Below, piece after piece: positions 1 through 17,900 of a DNA stretch of 64,000 nt. The notes beneath the pieces are model-generated. The model saw only the letters and a program-made list of their open reading frames with translations. It was not told the origin of the DNA and ran no database searches. The translations under genes were made by a program, and so were the position numbers. Location: contig OZ038316.1 in the NCBI GenBank assembly GCA_964035775.1, forward strand, positions 31,465,142-31,529,141. Reading direction: 5' to 3'. Source of the DNA: Osedax frankpressi. Taxonomy: Eukaryota; Annelida; Polychaeta; Sabellida; Siboglinidae. Each line of letters opens with the position of its first letter. Position 1 is the stretch's first letter.

Positions 1-900
1 TGATATTAATTCATTATCTTACCATTATATTTATATTAATTCCTTATCTTACTATTATATTTATATTAATTCATTATCTTACTATTATATTGATATTAAT
101 TCATTATCTTACTATTATATTTATATTAATTCCTTATCTTACTATTATATTTATATTAATTCATTATCTTACTATTATATTGATATTAATTCATTATCTT
201 ACTATTATATTGATATTAATTCATTATCTTACTATTATATTGATATTAATTCATTATCTTACTATTATATTGATATTAATTCATTATCTTACTATTATAT
301 TGATATTAATTCATTATCTTACTATTATATTGATATTAATTCATTATCTTACTATTATATTTATATTAATTCATTATCTTACTATTATATTGATATTAAT
401 TCATTATCTTACTATTATATTTATATTAATTCATTATGTTACTATTATATTGATATTAATTAATTATCTTACTATTATATTAATTTTAATTCATTATCTT
501 ACTATTATATTGATATTAATTCATTATCTTACTATTATATTGATATTAATTCATTATCTTACTATTATATTGATATTAATTCATTATCTTACTATTATAT
601 TGATATTAATTCATTATCTTACTATTATATTTATATTAATTCATTATCTTACTATTATATTGATATTAATTCATTATCTTACTATTATATTTATATTAAT
701 TCATTATGTTACTATTATATTGATATTAATTAATTATCTTACTATTATATTAATTTTAATTCATTATCTTACTATTATATTGATATTAATTCATTATCTT
801 ACTATTATATTTATATTAATTCCTTATCTTACTATTATATTTATATTAATTCATTATCTTACTATTATATTGATATTAATTCCTTATCTTACTATTATAT

Positions 901-3900
901 TGATATTAATTCATTATCTTACTATTATATTTATATTAATTCATTATGTTACTATTATATTGATATTAATTCATTATCTTACTATTATATTTATATTAAT
1001 TCATTATGTTATTATTATATTGATATTAATTCATTATCTTACTATTATATTGATATTAATTCATTATCTTACTATTATATTGATATTAATTCATTATCTT
1101 ACTATTATATTTATATTAATTCATTATCTTACTATTATATTGATATTAATTCATTATCTTACTATTATATTTATATTAATTCATTATCTTACTATTATAT
1201 TTATATTAATTCATAATCTTACTATTATATTGATATTAATTCATTATCTTACTATTATATTTATATTAATTCCTTATCTTACTATTATATTGATATTAAT
1301 TCATTATCTTACTATTATATTGATATTAATTCATTATCTTACTATTATATTTATATTAATTCATTATCTTACTATTATATTTATATTAATTCATTATCTT
1401 ACTATTATATTGATATTAATTCATTATCTTACTATTATATTTATATTAATTCCTTATCTTACTATTATATTTATATTAATTCATTATCTTACTATTATAT
1501 TGATATTAATTCATTATCTTACTATTATATTGATATTAATTCATTATCTTACTATTATATTGATATTAATTCATTATCTTACTATTATATTGATATTAAT
1601 TCATTATCTTACTATTATATTGATATTAATTCATTATCTTACTATTATATTGATATTAATTCATTATCTTACTATTATATTTATATTAATTCATTATCTT
1701 ACTATTATATTTATATTAATTCATTATCTTACTATTATATTGATATTAATTCATTATGTTACTATTATATTGATATTAATTCATTATCTTACTATTATAT
1801 TTATATTAATTCATTATCTTACTATTATATTGATATTAATTCATTATCTTACTATTATATTGATATTAATTCATTATCTTACTATTATATTGATATTAAT
1901 TCATTATCTTACTATTATATTGATATTAATTCACTATCTTACTATTATATTGATATTAATTCATTATCTTACTATTATATTGATATTAATTCATTATCTT
2001 ACTATTATATTGATATTAATTCATTATCTTACTATTATATTGATATTAATTCATTATCTTACTATTATATTTATATTAATTCATTATCTTACTATTATAT
2101 TGATATTAATTCATTATGTTACTATTATATTTATATTAATTCATTATGTTACTATTATATTGATATTAATTAATTATCTTACTATTATATTAATTTTAAT
2201 TCATTATCTTACTATTATATTTATATTAATTCATTATCTTACTATTATATTGATATTAATTCATTATCTTACTATTATATTGATATTAATTCATTATCTT
2301 ACTATTATATTGATATTAATTCATTATCTTACTATTATATTTATATTAATTCATCATCTTACTATTATATTGATATTAATTCATTATCTTACTATTATAT
2401 TGATATTAATTCCTTATCTTACTATTATATTGATATTAATTCATTATCTTACTATTATATTGATATTAATTCATTATCTTACTATTATATTGATATTAAT
2501 TCATTATCTTACTATTATATTGATATTAATTCATTATCTTACTATTATATTGATATTAATTCATTATGTTACTATTATATTGATATTAATTCCTTATCTT
2601 ACTATTATATTGATATTAATTCATTATCTTACTATTATATTGATATTAATTCATTATGTTATTATTATATTTATATTAATTCATTATCTTACTATTATAT
2701 TGATATTAATTCATTATCTTACTATTATATTGATATTAATTCATTATCTTACTATTATATTTATATTAATTCATTATCTTACTATTATATTGATATTAAT
2801 TCATTATCTTACTATTATATTTATATTAATTCATTATCTTACTATTATATTTATATTAATTCATTATCTTACTATTATATTGATATTAATTCATTATCTT
2901 ACTATTATATTTATATTAATTCCTTATCTTACTATTATATTTATATTAATTCATTATCTTACTATTATATTGATATTAATTCATTATCTTACTATTATAT
3001 TGATATTAATTCATTATCTTACTATTATATTTATATTAATTCATTATCTTACTATTTTATTGATATTAATTCATTATCTTACTATTATATTGATATTAAT
3101 TCATTATCTTACTATTATATTGATATTAATTCATTATGTTACTATTATATTGATATTAATTCATTATCTTACTATTATATTTATATTAATTCATTATGTT
3201 ACTATTATATTGATATTAATTCATTATCTTACTATTATATTAATTTTAATTCATTATCTTACTATTATATTGATATTAATTCATTATCTTACTATTATAT
3301 TGATATTAATTCATTATCTTACTATTATATTTATATTAATTCATTATCTTACTATTATATTGATATTAATTCATTATCTTACTATTATATATATATTAAT
3401 TCATTATCTTACTATTATATTTATATTAATTCATTATCTTACTATTATATTGATATTAATTCATTATCTTACTATTATATTGATATTAATTCATTATCTT
3501 ACTATTATATTGATATTAATTCCTTATCTTACTATTATATTGATATTAATTCATTATCTTACTATTATATTGATATTAATTCATTATCTTACTATTATAT
3601 TGATATTAATTCATTATCTTACTATTATATTTATATTAATTCATTATCTTACTATTATATTGATATTAATTCATTATCTTACTATTATATATATATTAAT
3701 TCATTATCTTACTATTATATTTATATTAATTCATTATCTTACTATTATATTGATATTAATTCATTATCTTACTATTATATTGATATTAATTCATTATCTT
3801 ACTATTATATTGATATTAATTCATTATCTTACTATTATATTGATATTAATTCATTATCTTACTATTATATTGATATTAATTCATTATCTTACTATTATAT

Positions 3901-6900
3901 TGATATTAATTCATTATCTTACTATTATATTGATATTAATTCATTATCTTACTATTATATTGATATTAATTCATTATCTTACTATTATATTGATATTAAT
4001 TCATTATCTTACTATTATATTTATATTAATTCATTATCTTACTATTATATTGATATTAATTCATTATCTTACTATTATATTTATATTAATTCATTATGTT
4101 ACTATTATATTGATATTAATTCATTATGTTACTATTATATTTATATTAATTCATTATGTTATTATTATATTGATATTAATTCATTATCTTACTATTATAT
4201 TGATATTAATTCATTATCTTACTATTATATTGATATTAATTCATTATCTTACTATTATATTTATATTAATTCATTATCTTACTATTATATTGATATTAAT
4301 TCATTATCTTACTATTATATTTATATTAATTCATTATCTTACTATTATATTTATATTAATTCATAATCTTACTATTATATTGATATTAATTCATTATCTT
4401 ACTATTATATTTATATTAATTCCTTATCTTACTATTATATTGATATTAATTCATTATCTTACTATTATATTGATATTAATTCATTATCTTACTATTATAT
4501 TTATATTAATTCATTATCTTACTATTATATTTATATTAATTCATTATCTTACTATTATATTGATATTAATTCATTATCTTACTATTATATTTATATTAAT
4601 TCCTTATCTTACTATTATATTTATATTAATTCATTATCTTACTATTATATTGATATTAATTCATTATCTTACTATTATATTGATATTAATTCATTATCTT
4701 ACTATTATATTGATATTAATTCATTATCTTACTATTATATTGATATTAATTCATTATCTTACTATTATATTGATATTAATTCATTATCTTACTATTATAT
4801 TGATATTAATTCATTATCTTACTATTATATTTATATTAATTCATTATCTTACTATTATATTTATATTAATTCATTATCTTACTATTATATTGATATTAAT
4901 TCATTATGTTACTATTATATTGATATTAATTCATTATCTTACTATTATATTTATATTAATTCATTATCTTACTATTATATTGATATTAATTCATTATCTT
5001 ACTATTATATTGATATTAATTCATTATCTTACTATTATATTGATATTAATTCATTATCTTACTATTATATTGATATTAATTCACTATCTTACTATTATAT
5101 TGATATTAATTCATTATCTTACTATTATATTGATATTAATTCATTATCTTACTATTATATTGATATTAATTCATTATCTTACTATTATATTGATATTAAT
5201 TCATTATCTTACTATTATATTTATATTAATTCATTATCTTACTATTATATTGATATTAATTCATTATGTTACTATTATATTTATATTAATTCATTATGTT
5301 ACTATTATATTGATATTAATTAATTATCTTACTATTATATTAATTTTAATTCATTATCTTACTATTATATTTATATTAATTCATTATCTTACTATTATAT
5401 TGATATTAATTCATTATCTTACTATTATATTGATATTAATTCATTATCTTACTATTATATTGATATTAATTCATTATCTTACTATTATATTTATATTAAT
5501 TCATCATCTTACTATTATATTGATATTAATTCATTATCTTACTATTATATTGATATTAATTCCTTATCTTACTATTATATTGATATTAATTCATTATCTT
5601 ACTATTATATTGATATTAATTCATTATCTTACTATTATATTGATATTAATTCATTATCTTACTATTATATTGATATTAATTCATTATCTTACTATTATAT
5701 TGATATTAATTCATTATGTTACTATTATATTGATATTAATTCCTTATCTTACTATTATATTGATATTAATTCATTATCTTACTATTATATTGATATTAAT
5801 TCATTATGTTATTATTATATTTATATTAATTCATTATCTTACTATTATATTGATATTAATTCATTATCTTACTATTATATTGATATTAATTCATTATCTT
5901 ACTATTATATTTATATTAATTCATTATCTTACTATTATATTGATATTAATTCATTATCTTACTATTATATTTATATTAATTCATTATCTTACTATTATAT
6001 TTATATTAATTCATTATCTTACTATTATATTGATATTAATTCATTATCTTACTATTATATTTATATTAATTCCTTATCTTACTATTATATTTATATTAAT
6101 TCATTATCTTACTATTATATTGATATTAATTCATTATCTTACTATTATATTGATATTAATTCATTATCTTACTATTATATTTATATTAATTCATTATCTT
6201 ACTATTTTATTGATATTAATTCATTATCTTACTATTATATTGATATTAATTCATTATCTTACTATTATATTGATATTAATTCATTATGTTACTATTATAT
6301 TGATATTAATTCATTATCTTACTATTATATTTATATTAATTCATTATGTTACTATTATATTGATATTAATTCATTATCTTACTATTATATTAATTTTAAT
6401 TCATTATCTTACTATTATATTGATATTAATTCATTATCTTACTATTATATTGATATTAATTCATTATCTTACTATTATATTTATATTAATTCATTATCTT
6501 ACTATTATATTGATATTAATTCATTATCTTACTATTATATATATATTAATTCATTATCTTACTATTATATTTATATTAATTCATTATCTTACTATTATAT
6601 TGATATTAATTCATTATCTTACTATTATATTGATATTAATTCATTATCTTACTATTATATTGATATTAATTCCTTATCTTACTATTATATTGATATTAAT
6701 TCATTATCTTACTATTATATTGATATTAATTCATTATCTTACTATTATATTGATATTAATTCATTATCTTACTATTATATTTATATTAATTCATTATCTT
6801 ACTATTATATTGATATTAATTCATTATCTTACTATTATATATATATTAATTCATTATCTTACTATTATATTTATATTAATTCATTATCTTACTATTATAT

Positions 6901-7260
6901 TGATATTAATTCATTATCTTACTATTATATTGATATTAATTCATTATCTTACTATTATATTGATATTAATTCATTATCTTACTATTATATTGATATTAAT
7001 TCATTATCTTACTATTATATTGATATTAATTCATTATCTTACTATTATATTGATATTAATTCATTATCTTACTATTATATTGATATTAATTCATTATCTT
7101 ACTATTATATTGATATTAATTCATTATCTTACTATTATATTGATATTAATTCATTATCTTACTATTATATTTATATTAATTCATTATCTTACTATTATAT
7201 TGATATTAATTCATTATCTTACTATTATATTTATATTAATTCATTATGTTACTATTATAT
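901..7260 (+). repeat. Tandem duplication inside the satellite, period 3,150 bp (105 monomers)
   Basis: Rare variants recur exactly 3,150 bp apart: TCATAATCTT at about 1,211 and 4,361, TCACTATCTT at 1,931 and 5,081, TCATCATCTT at 2,351 and 5,501, the TATTTTAT unit near 3,051 and 6,201, and the ATATATTAAT start at 3,391 and 6,541. The match runs from about 901/4,051 to about 4,110/7,260, with a rare private difference such as the unit at 961 versus 4,111. The few differences suggest a recent duplication. A 300-bp step (3,391 to 3,691) is nested within each copy. Confidence 0.9.
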
Positions 7261-8699
7261 TGATATTAATTAATTATCTTACTATTATATTAATTTTAAT
7301 TCATTATCTTACTATTATATTGATATTAATTCATTATCTTACTATTATATTTATATTAATTCCTTATCTTACTATTATATTTATATTAATTCATTACCTT
7401 ACTATTATATTGATAGTAATTCATTATCTTACTATTATATTGATATTAATTCATTATCTTACTATTATATTGATATTAATTCATTATCTTACTATTATAT
7501 TGATATTAATTCATTATCTTACTATTATATTGATATTAATTCATTATCTTACTATTATATTGATATTAATTCATTATCTTACTATTATATTTATATTAAT
7601 TCATCATCTTACTATTATATTGATATTAATTCATTATCTTACTATTATATTGATATTAATTCCTTATCTTACTATTATATTGATATTAATTCATTATCTT
7701 ACTATTATATTGATATTAATTCCTTATCTTACTATTATATTGATATTAATTCATTATCTTACTATTATATTGATATTAATTCATTATCTTACTATTATAT
7801 TGATATTAATTCATTATGTTACTATTATATTGATATTAATTCCTTATCTTACTATTATATTGATATTAATTCATTATCTTACTATTATATTGATATTAAT
7901 TCATTATCTTACTATTATATTGATATTAATTCATTATCTTACTATTATATTGATATTAATTCATTATGTTACTATTATATTGATATTAATTCATTATATT
8001 TCTATTATATTGATATTAATTCATTATCTTACTATTATATTTATATTAATTCATTATGTTACTATTATATTGATATTAATTCATTATCTTACTATTATAT
8101 TTATATTAATTCATTATGTTACTATTATATTGATATTAATTCATTATCTTACTATTATATTGATATTAATTCATTATCTTACTAATATATTGATATTAAT
8201 TCATTATGTTATTATTATATTTATATTAATTCATTATCTTACTATTATATTGATATTAATTCATTATCTTACTATTATATTGATATTAATTCATTATCTT
8301 ACTATTATATTTATATTAATTCATTATCTTACTATTATATTTATATTAATTCATTATCTTACTATTATATTGATATTAATTCATTACCTTACTATTATAT
8401 TTATATTAATTCATTATCTTACTATTATATTAATTCATTATCTTACTATTATATTGATATTAATTCATTACCTTACTATTATATTTATATTAATTCATTA
8501 TCTTACTATTATATTAATTCATTATCTTACTATTATATTTATATTAATTCATTATCTTACTATTATATTTATATTAATTCATTACCTTCCTATTATATTT
8601 ATATTAATTCATTATCTTACTATTATATTTATATTAATTCATTATCTTACTATTATATTTATATTAATTCATTATCTTACTATTATATTTATATTAATT

Positions 8700-11600
8700 C
8701 ATTATCTTACTATTATATTGATATTAATTCATTATCTTACTATTATATTTATATTAATTCATTATCTTACTATTATATTTATATTAATTCATTATCTTAC
8801 TATTATATTAATATTAATTCATTATCTTACTATTATATTTATATTAATTCCTCATCTTACTATTATATTTATATTAATTCATTATCTTACTATTATATTG
8901 ATATTAATTCATTATCTTACTATTATATTGATATTAATTCATTATCTTACTATTATATTTATATTAATTCATTATCTTACTATTTTATTGATATTAATTC
9001 ATTATCTTACTATTATATTGATATTAATTCATTATCTTACTATTATATTGATATTAATTCATTATCTTACTATTATATTGATATTAATTCATTATCTTAC
9101 TATTATATTTATATTAATTCATTATGTTACTATTATATTGATATTAATTCATTATCTTACTATTATATTAATTTTAATTCATTATCTTACTATTATATTG
9201 ATATTAATTCATTATCTTACTATTATATTGATATTAATTCATTATCTTACTATTATATTTATATTAATTCATTATCTTACTATTATATTGATATTAATTC
9301 ATTATCTTACTATTATATATATATTAATTCATTATCTTACTATTATATTTATATTAATTCATTATCTTACTATTATATTGATATTAATTCATTATCTTAC
9401 TATTATATTGATATTAATTCATTATCTTACTATTATATTGATATTAATTCATTATCTTACTATTATATTGATATTAATTCATTATCTTACTATTATATTG
9501 ATATTAATTCACTATCTTACTATTATATTGATATTAATTCATTATCTTACTATTATATTGATATTAATTCATTATCTTACTATTATATTGATATTAATTC
9601 ATTATCTTACTATTATATTGATATTAATTCATTATCTTACTATTATATTTATATTAATTCATTATCTTACTATTATATTGATATTAATTCATTATCTTAC
9701 TATTATATTTATATTAATTCATTATGTTACTATTATATTGATATTAATTAATTATCTTACTATTATATTAATTTTAATTCATTATCTTACTATTATATTG
9801 ATATTAATTCATTATCTTACTATTATATTTATATTAATTCCTTATCTTACTATTATATTTATATTAATTCATTACCTTACTATTATATTGATATTAATTC
9901 ATTATCTTACTATTATATTGATATTAATTCATTATCTTACTATTATATTGATATTAATTCATTATCTTACTATTATATTGATATTAATTCATTATCTTAC
10001 TATTATATTGATATTAATTCATTATCTTACTATTATATTGATATTAATTCATTATCTTACTATTATATTGATATTAATTCATTATATTACTATTATATTG
10101 ATATTAATTCATTATGTTACTATTATATTGATATTAATTCCTTATCTTACTATTATATTGATATTAATTCATTATCTTACTATTTTATTGATATTAATTC
10201 ATTATCTTACTATTATATTGATATTAATTCATTATCTTACTATTATATTTATATTAATTCATTATCTTACTATTATATTTATATTAATTCATTATCTTAC
10301 TATTATATTGATATTAATTCATTATCTTACTATTATATTTATATTAATTCATTATCTTACTATTATATTTATATTAATTCATTATCTTACTATTATATTA
10401 ATATTAATTCATTATCTTACTATTATATTTATATTAATTCCTCATCTTACTATTATATTTATATTAATTCATTATCTTACTATTATATTGATATTAATTC
10501 ATTATCTTACTATTATATTGATATTAATTCATTATCTTACTATTATATTTATATTAATTCATTATCTTACTATTTTATTGATATTAATTCATTATCTTAC
10601 TATTATATTGATATTAATTCATTATCTTACTATTATATTGATATTAATTCATTATCTTACTATTATATTGATATTAATTCATTATCTTACTATTATATTT
10701 ATATTAATTCATTATGTTACTATTATATTGATATTAATTCATTATCTTACTATTATATTAATTTTAATTCATTATCTTACTATTATATTGATATTAATTC
10801 ATTATCTTACTATTATATTGATATTAATTCATTATCTTACTATTATATTTATATTAATTCATTATCTTACTATTATATTGATATTAATTCATTATCTTAC
10901 TATTATATATATATTAATTCATTATCTTACTATTATATTTATATTAATTCATTATCTTACTATTATATTGATATTAATTCATTATCTTACTATTATATTG
11001 ATATTAATTCATTATCTTACTATTATATTGATATTAATTCATTATCTTACTATTATATTGATATTAATTCATTATCTTACTATTATATTGATATTAATTC
11101 ATTATCTTACTATTATATTGATATTAATTCATTATCTTACTATTATATTGATATTAATTCATTATCTTACTATTATATTGATATTAATTCATTATCTTAC
11201 TATTATATTGATATTAATTCATTATCTTACTATTATATTTATATTAATTCATTATCTTACTATTATATTGATATTAATTCATTATCTTACTATTATATTT
11301 ATATTAATTCATTATGTTACTATTATATTGATATTAATTAATTATCTTACTATTATATTAATTTTAATTAATTATCTTACTATTATATTGATATTAATTC
11401 ATTATCTTACTATTATATTTATATTAATTCCTTATCTTACTATTATATTTATATTAATTCATTACCTTACTATTATATTGATATTAATTCATTATCTTAC
11501 TATTATATTGATATTAATTCATTATCTTACTATTATATTGATATTAATTCATTATCTTACTATTATATTGATATTAATTCATTATCTTACTATTATATTG

Positions 11601-11900
11601 ATATTAATTCATTATCTTACTATTATATTGATATTAATTCATTATCTTACTATTATATTGATATTAATTCATTATATTACTATTATATTGATATTAATTC
11701 ATTATGTTACTATTATATTGATATTAATTCCTTATCTTACTATTATATTGATATTAATTCATTATCTTACTATTTTATTGATATTAATTCATTATCTTAC
11801 TATTATATTGATATTAATTCATTATCTTACTATTATATTGATATTAATTCATTATCTTACTATTATATTGATATTAATTCATTATCTTACTATTATATTT
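8700..11900 (+). repeat. Tandem duplication inside the satellite, period 1,590 bp (53 monomers)
   Basis: The rare CCTCATCTTA unit occurs near 8,849 and 10,439, and TATTTTAT units occur at 8,981 and 10,571 and again at 10,181 and 11,771. Every pair is 1,590 bp apart. End points are approximate because most monomers are of the two common types. Confidence 0.8.
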
Positions 11901-14900
11901 ATATTAATTCATTATGTTACTATTATATTGATATTAATTCATTATCTTACTATTATATTAATTTTAATTCATTATCTTACTATTATATTGATATTAATTC
12001 ATTATCTTACTATTATATTGATATTAATTCATTATCTTACTATTATATTTATATTAATTCATTATCTTACTATTATATTGATATTAATTCATTATCTTAC
12101 TATTATATATATATTAATTCATTATCTTACTATTATATTTATATTAATTCATTATCTTACTATTATATTGATATTAATTCATTATCTTACTATTATATTG
12201 ATATTAATTCATTATCTTACTATTATATTGATATTAATTCATTATCTTACTATTATATTGATATTAATTCATTATCTTACTATTATATTGATATTAATTC
12301 ATTATCTTACTATTATATTGATATTAATTCATTATCTTACTATTATATTGATATTAATTCATTATCTTACTATTATATTGATATTAATTCATTATCTTAC
12401 TATTATATTGATATTAATTCATTATCTTACTATTATATTTATATTAATTCATTATCTTACTATTATATTGATATTAATTCATTATCTTACTATTATATTT
12501 ATATTAATTCATTATGTTACTATTATATTGATATTAATTAATTATCTTACTATTATATTAATTTTAATTCATTATCTTACTATTATATTGATATTAATTC
12601 ATTATCTTACTATTATATTTATATTAATTCCTTATCTTACTATTATATTTATATTAATTCATTACCTTACTATTATATTGATATTAATTCATTATCTTAC
12701 TATTATATTGATAATAATTCATTATCTTACTATTTTATTGATATTAATTCATTATCTTACTATTATATTGATATTAATTCATTATCTTACTATTATATTG
12801 ATATTAATTCATTATCTTACTATTATATTGATATTAATTCATTATCTTACTATTATATTTATATTAATTCATTATGTTACTATTATATTGATATTAATTC
12901 ATTATCTTACTATTATATTAATTTTAATTCATTATCTTACTATTATATTGATATTAATTCATTATCTTACTATTATATTGATATTAATTCATTATCTTAC
13001 TATTATATTTATATTAATTCATTATCTTACTATTATATTGATATTAATTCATTATCTTACTATTATATATATATTAATTCATTATCTTACTATTATATTT
13101 ATATTAATTCATTATCTTACTATTATATTGATATTAATTCATTATCTTACTATTATATTGATATTAATTCATTATCTTACTATTATATTGATATTAATTC
13201 ATTATCTTACTATTATATTGATATTAATTCATTATCTTACTATTATATTGATATTAATTCATTATCTTACTATTATATTGATATTAATTCATTATCTTAC
13301 TATTATATTGATATTAATTCATTATCTTACTATTATATTGATATTAATTCATTATCTTACTATTATATTGATATTAATTCATTATCTTACTATTATATTT
13401 ATATTAATTCATTATCTTACTATTATATTGATATTAATTCATTATCTTACTATTATATTTATATTAATTCATTATGTTACTATTATATTGATATTAATTA
13501 ATTATCTTACTATTATATTAATTTTAATTCATTATCTTACTATTATATTGATATTAATTCATTATCTTACTATTATATTGATATTAATTCCTTATCTTAC
13601 TATTATATTGATATTAATTCATTATCTTACTATTATATTGATATTAATTCATTATCTTACTATTATATTGATATTAATTCATTATGTTACTATTATATTG
13701 ATATTAATTCCTTATCTTACTATTATATTGATATTAATTCATTATCTTACTATTATATTGATATTAATTCATTATCTTACTATTATATTGATATTAATTC
13801 ATTATCTTACTATTATATTGATATTAATTCATTATGTTACTATTATATTGATATTAATTCATTATATTTCTATTATATTGATATTAATTCATTATCTTAC
13901 TATTATATTTATATTAATTCATTATGTTATTATTATATTGATATTAATTCATTATCTTACTATTATATTGATATTAATTCATTATCTTACTATTATATTG
14001 ATATTAATTCATTATGTTATTATTATATTTATATTAATTCATTATCTTACTATTATATTGATATTAATTCATTATCTTACTATTATATTGATATTAATTC
14101 ATTATCTTACTATTATATTTATATTAATTCATTATCTTACTATTATATTGATATTAATTCATTATCTTACTATTATATTGATATTAATTCATTATCTTAC
14201 TATTATATTTATATTAATTCCTTATTTTACTATTATATTTATATTAATTCATTATCTTACTATTATATTGATATTAATTCATTATCTTACTATTATATTG
14301 ATATTAATTCATTATCTTACTATTATATTGATATTAATTCATTATCTTACTATTATATTGATATTAATTCATTATCTTACTATTATATTTATATTAATTC
14401 ATTATCTTACTATTTTATTGATATTAATTCATTATCTTACTATTATATTGATATTAATTCATTATCTTACTATTATATTGATATTAATTCATTATCTTAC
14501 TATTATATTGATATTAATTCATTATCTTACTATTATATTTATATTAATTCATTATGTTACTATTATATTGATATTAATTCATTATCTTACTATTATATTA
14601 ATTTTAATTCATTATCTTACTATTATATTGATATTAATTCATTATCTTACTATTATATTGATATTAATTCATTATCTTACTATTATATTTATATTAATTC
14701 ATTATCTTACTATTATATTGATATTAATTCATTATCTTACTATTATATATATATTAATTCATTATCTTACTATTATATTTATATTAATTCATTATCTTAC
14801 TATTATATTGATATTAATTCATTATCTTACTATTATATTGATATTAATTCATTATCTTACTATTATATTGATATTAATTCATTATCTTACTATTATATTG

Positions 14901-17900
14901 ATATTAATTCATTATCTTACTATTATATTGATATTAATTCATTATCTTACTATTATATTGATATTAATTCATTATCTTACTATTATATTGATATTAATTC
15001 ATTATCTTACTATTATATTGATATTAATTCATTATCTTACTATTATATTGATATTAATTCATTATCTTACTATTATATTTATATTAATTCATTATCTTAC
15101 TATTATATTGATATTAATTCATTATCTTACTATTATATTTATATTAATTCATTATGTTACTATTATATTGATATTAATTAATTATCTTACTATTATATTA
15201 ATTTTAATTCATTATCTTACTATTATATTGATATTAATTCATTATCTTACTATTATATTTATATTAATTCCTTATCTTACTATTATATTTATATTAATTC
15301 ATTACCTTACTATTATATTGATATTAATTCATTATCTTACTATTATATTGATATTAATTCATTATCTTACTATTATATTGATATTAATTCATTATCTTAC
15401 TATTATATTGATATTAATTCATTATCTTACTATTATATTGATATTAATTCATTATCTTACTATTATATTGATATTAATTCATTATCTTACTATTATATTG
15501 ATATTAATTCATTATATTACTATTATATTGATATTAATTCATTATGTTACTATTATATTGATATTAATTCCTTATCTTACTATTATATTGATATTAATTC
15601 ATTATCTTACTATTTTATTGATATTAATTCATTATCTTACTATTATATTGATATTAATTCATTATCTTACTATTATATTTATATTAATTCATTATCTTAC
15701 TATTATATTTATATTAATTCATTATCTTACTATTATATTGATATTAATTCATTATCTTACTATTATATTTATATTAATTCATTATCTTACTATTATATTT
15801 ATATTAATTCATTATCTTACTATTATATTAATATTAATTCATTATCTTACTATTATATTTATATTAATTCCTCATCTTACTATTATATTTATATTAATTC
15901 ATTATCTTACTATTATATTGATATTAATTCATTATCTTACTATTATATTGATATTAATTCATTATCTTACTATTATATTTATATTAATTCATTATCTTAC
16001 TATTTTATTGATATTAATTCATTATCTTACTATTATATTGATATTAATTCATTATCTTACTATTATATTGATATTAATTCATTATCTTACTATTATATTG
16101 ATATTAATTCATTATCTTACTATTATATTTATATTAATTCATTATGTTACTATTATATTGATATTAATTCATTATCTTACTATTATATTAATTTTAATTC
16201 ATTATCTTACTATTATATTGATATTAATTCATTATCTTACTATTATATTGATATTAATTCATTATCTTACTATTATATTTATATTAATTCATTATCTTAC
16301 TATTATATTGATATTAATTCATTATCTTACTATTATATATATATTAATTCATTATCTTACTATTATATTTATATTAATTCATTATCTTACTATTATATTG
16401 ATATTAATTCATTATCTTACTATTATATTGATATTAATTCATTATCTTACTATTATATTGATATTAATTCATTATCTTACTATTATATTGATATTAATTC
16501 ATTATCTTACTATTATATTGATATTAATTCATTATCTTACTATTATATTGATATTAATTCATTATCTTACTATTATATTGATATTAATTCATTATCTTAC
16601 TATTATATTGATATTAATTCATTATCTTACTATTATATTGATATTAATTCATTATCTTACTATTATATTTATATTAATTCATTATCTTACTATTATATTG
16701 ATATTAATTCATTATCTTACTATTATATTTATATTAATTCATTATGTTACTATTATATTGATATTAATTAATTATCTTACTATTATATTAATTTTAATTC
16801 ATTATCTTACTATTATATTGATATTAATTCATTATCTTACTATTATATTTATATTAATTCCTTATCTTACTATTATATTTATATTAATTCATTACCTTAC
16901 TATTATATTGATATTAATTCATTATCTTACTATTATATTGATATTAATTCATTATCTTACTATTATATTGATATTAATTCATTATCTTACTATTATATTG
17001 ATATTAATTCATTATCTTACTATTATATTGATATTAATTCATTATCTTACTATTATATTGATATTAATTCATTATCTTACTATTATATTGATATTAATTC
17101 ATTATATTACTATTATATTGATATTAATTCATTATGTTACTATTATATTGATATTAATTCCTTATCTTACTATTATATTGATATTAATTCATTATCTTAC
17201 TATTTTATTGATATTAATTCATTATCTTACTATTATATTGATATTAATTCATTATCTTACTATTATATTGATATTAATTCATTATCTTACTATTATATTG
17301 ATATTAATTCATTATCTTACTATTATATTTATATTAATTCATTATGTTACTATTATATTGATATTAATTCATTATCTTACTATTATATTAATTTTAATTC
17401 ATTATCTTACTATTATATTGATATTAATTCATTATCTTACTATTATATTGATATTAATTCATTATCTTACTATTATATTTATATTAATTCATTATCTTAC
17501 TATTATATTGATATTAATTCATTATCTTACTATTATATATATATATTAATTCATTATCTTACTATTATATTTATATTAATTCATTATCTTACTATTATAT
17601 TGATATTAATTCATTATCTTACTATTATATTGATATTAATTCATTATCTTACTATTATATTGATATTAATTCATTATCTTACTATTATATTGATATTAAT
17701 TCATTATCTTACTATTATATTGATATTAATTCATTATCTTACTATTATATTGATATTAATTCATTATCTTACTATTATATTGATATTAATTCATTATCTT
17801 ACTATTATATTGATATTAATTCATTATCTTACTATTATATTGATATTAATTCATTATCTTACTATTATATTTATATTAATTCATTATCTTACTATTATAT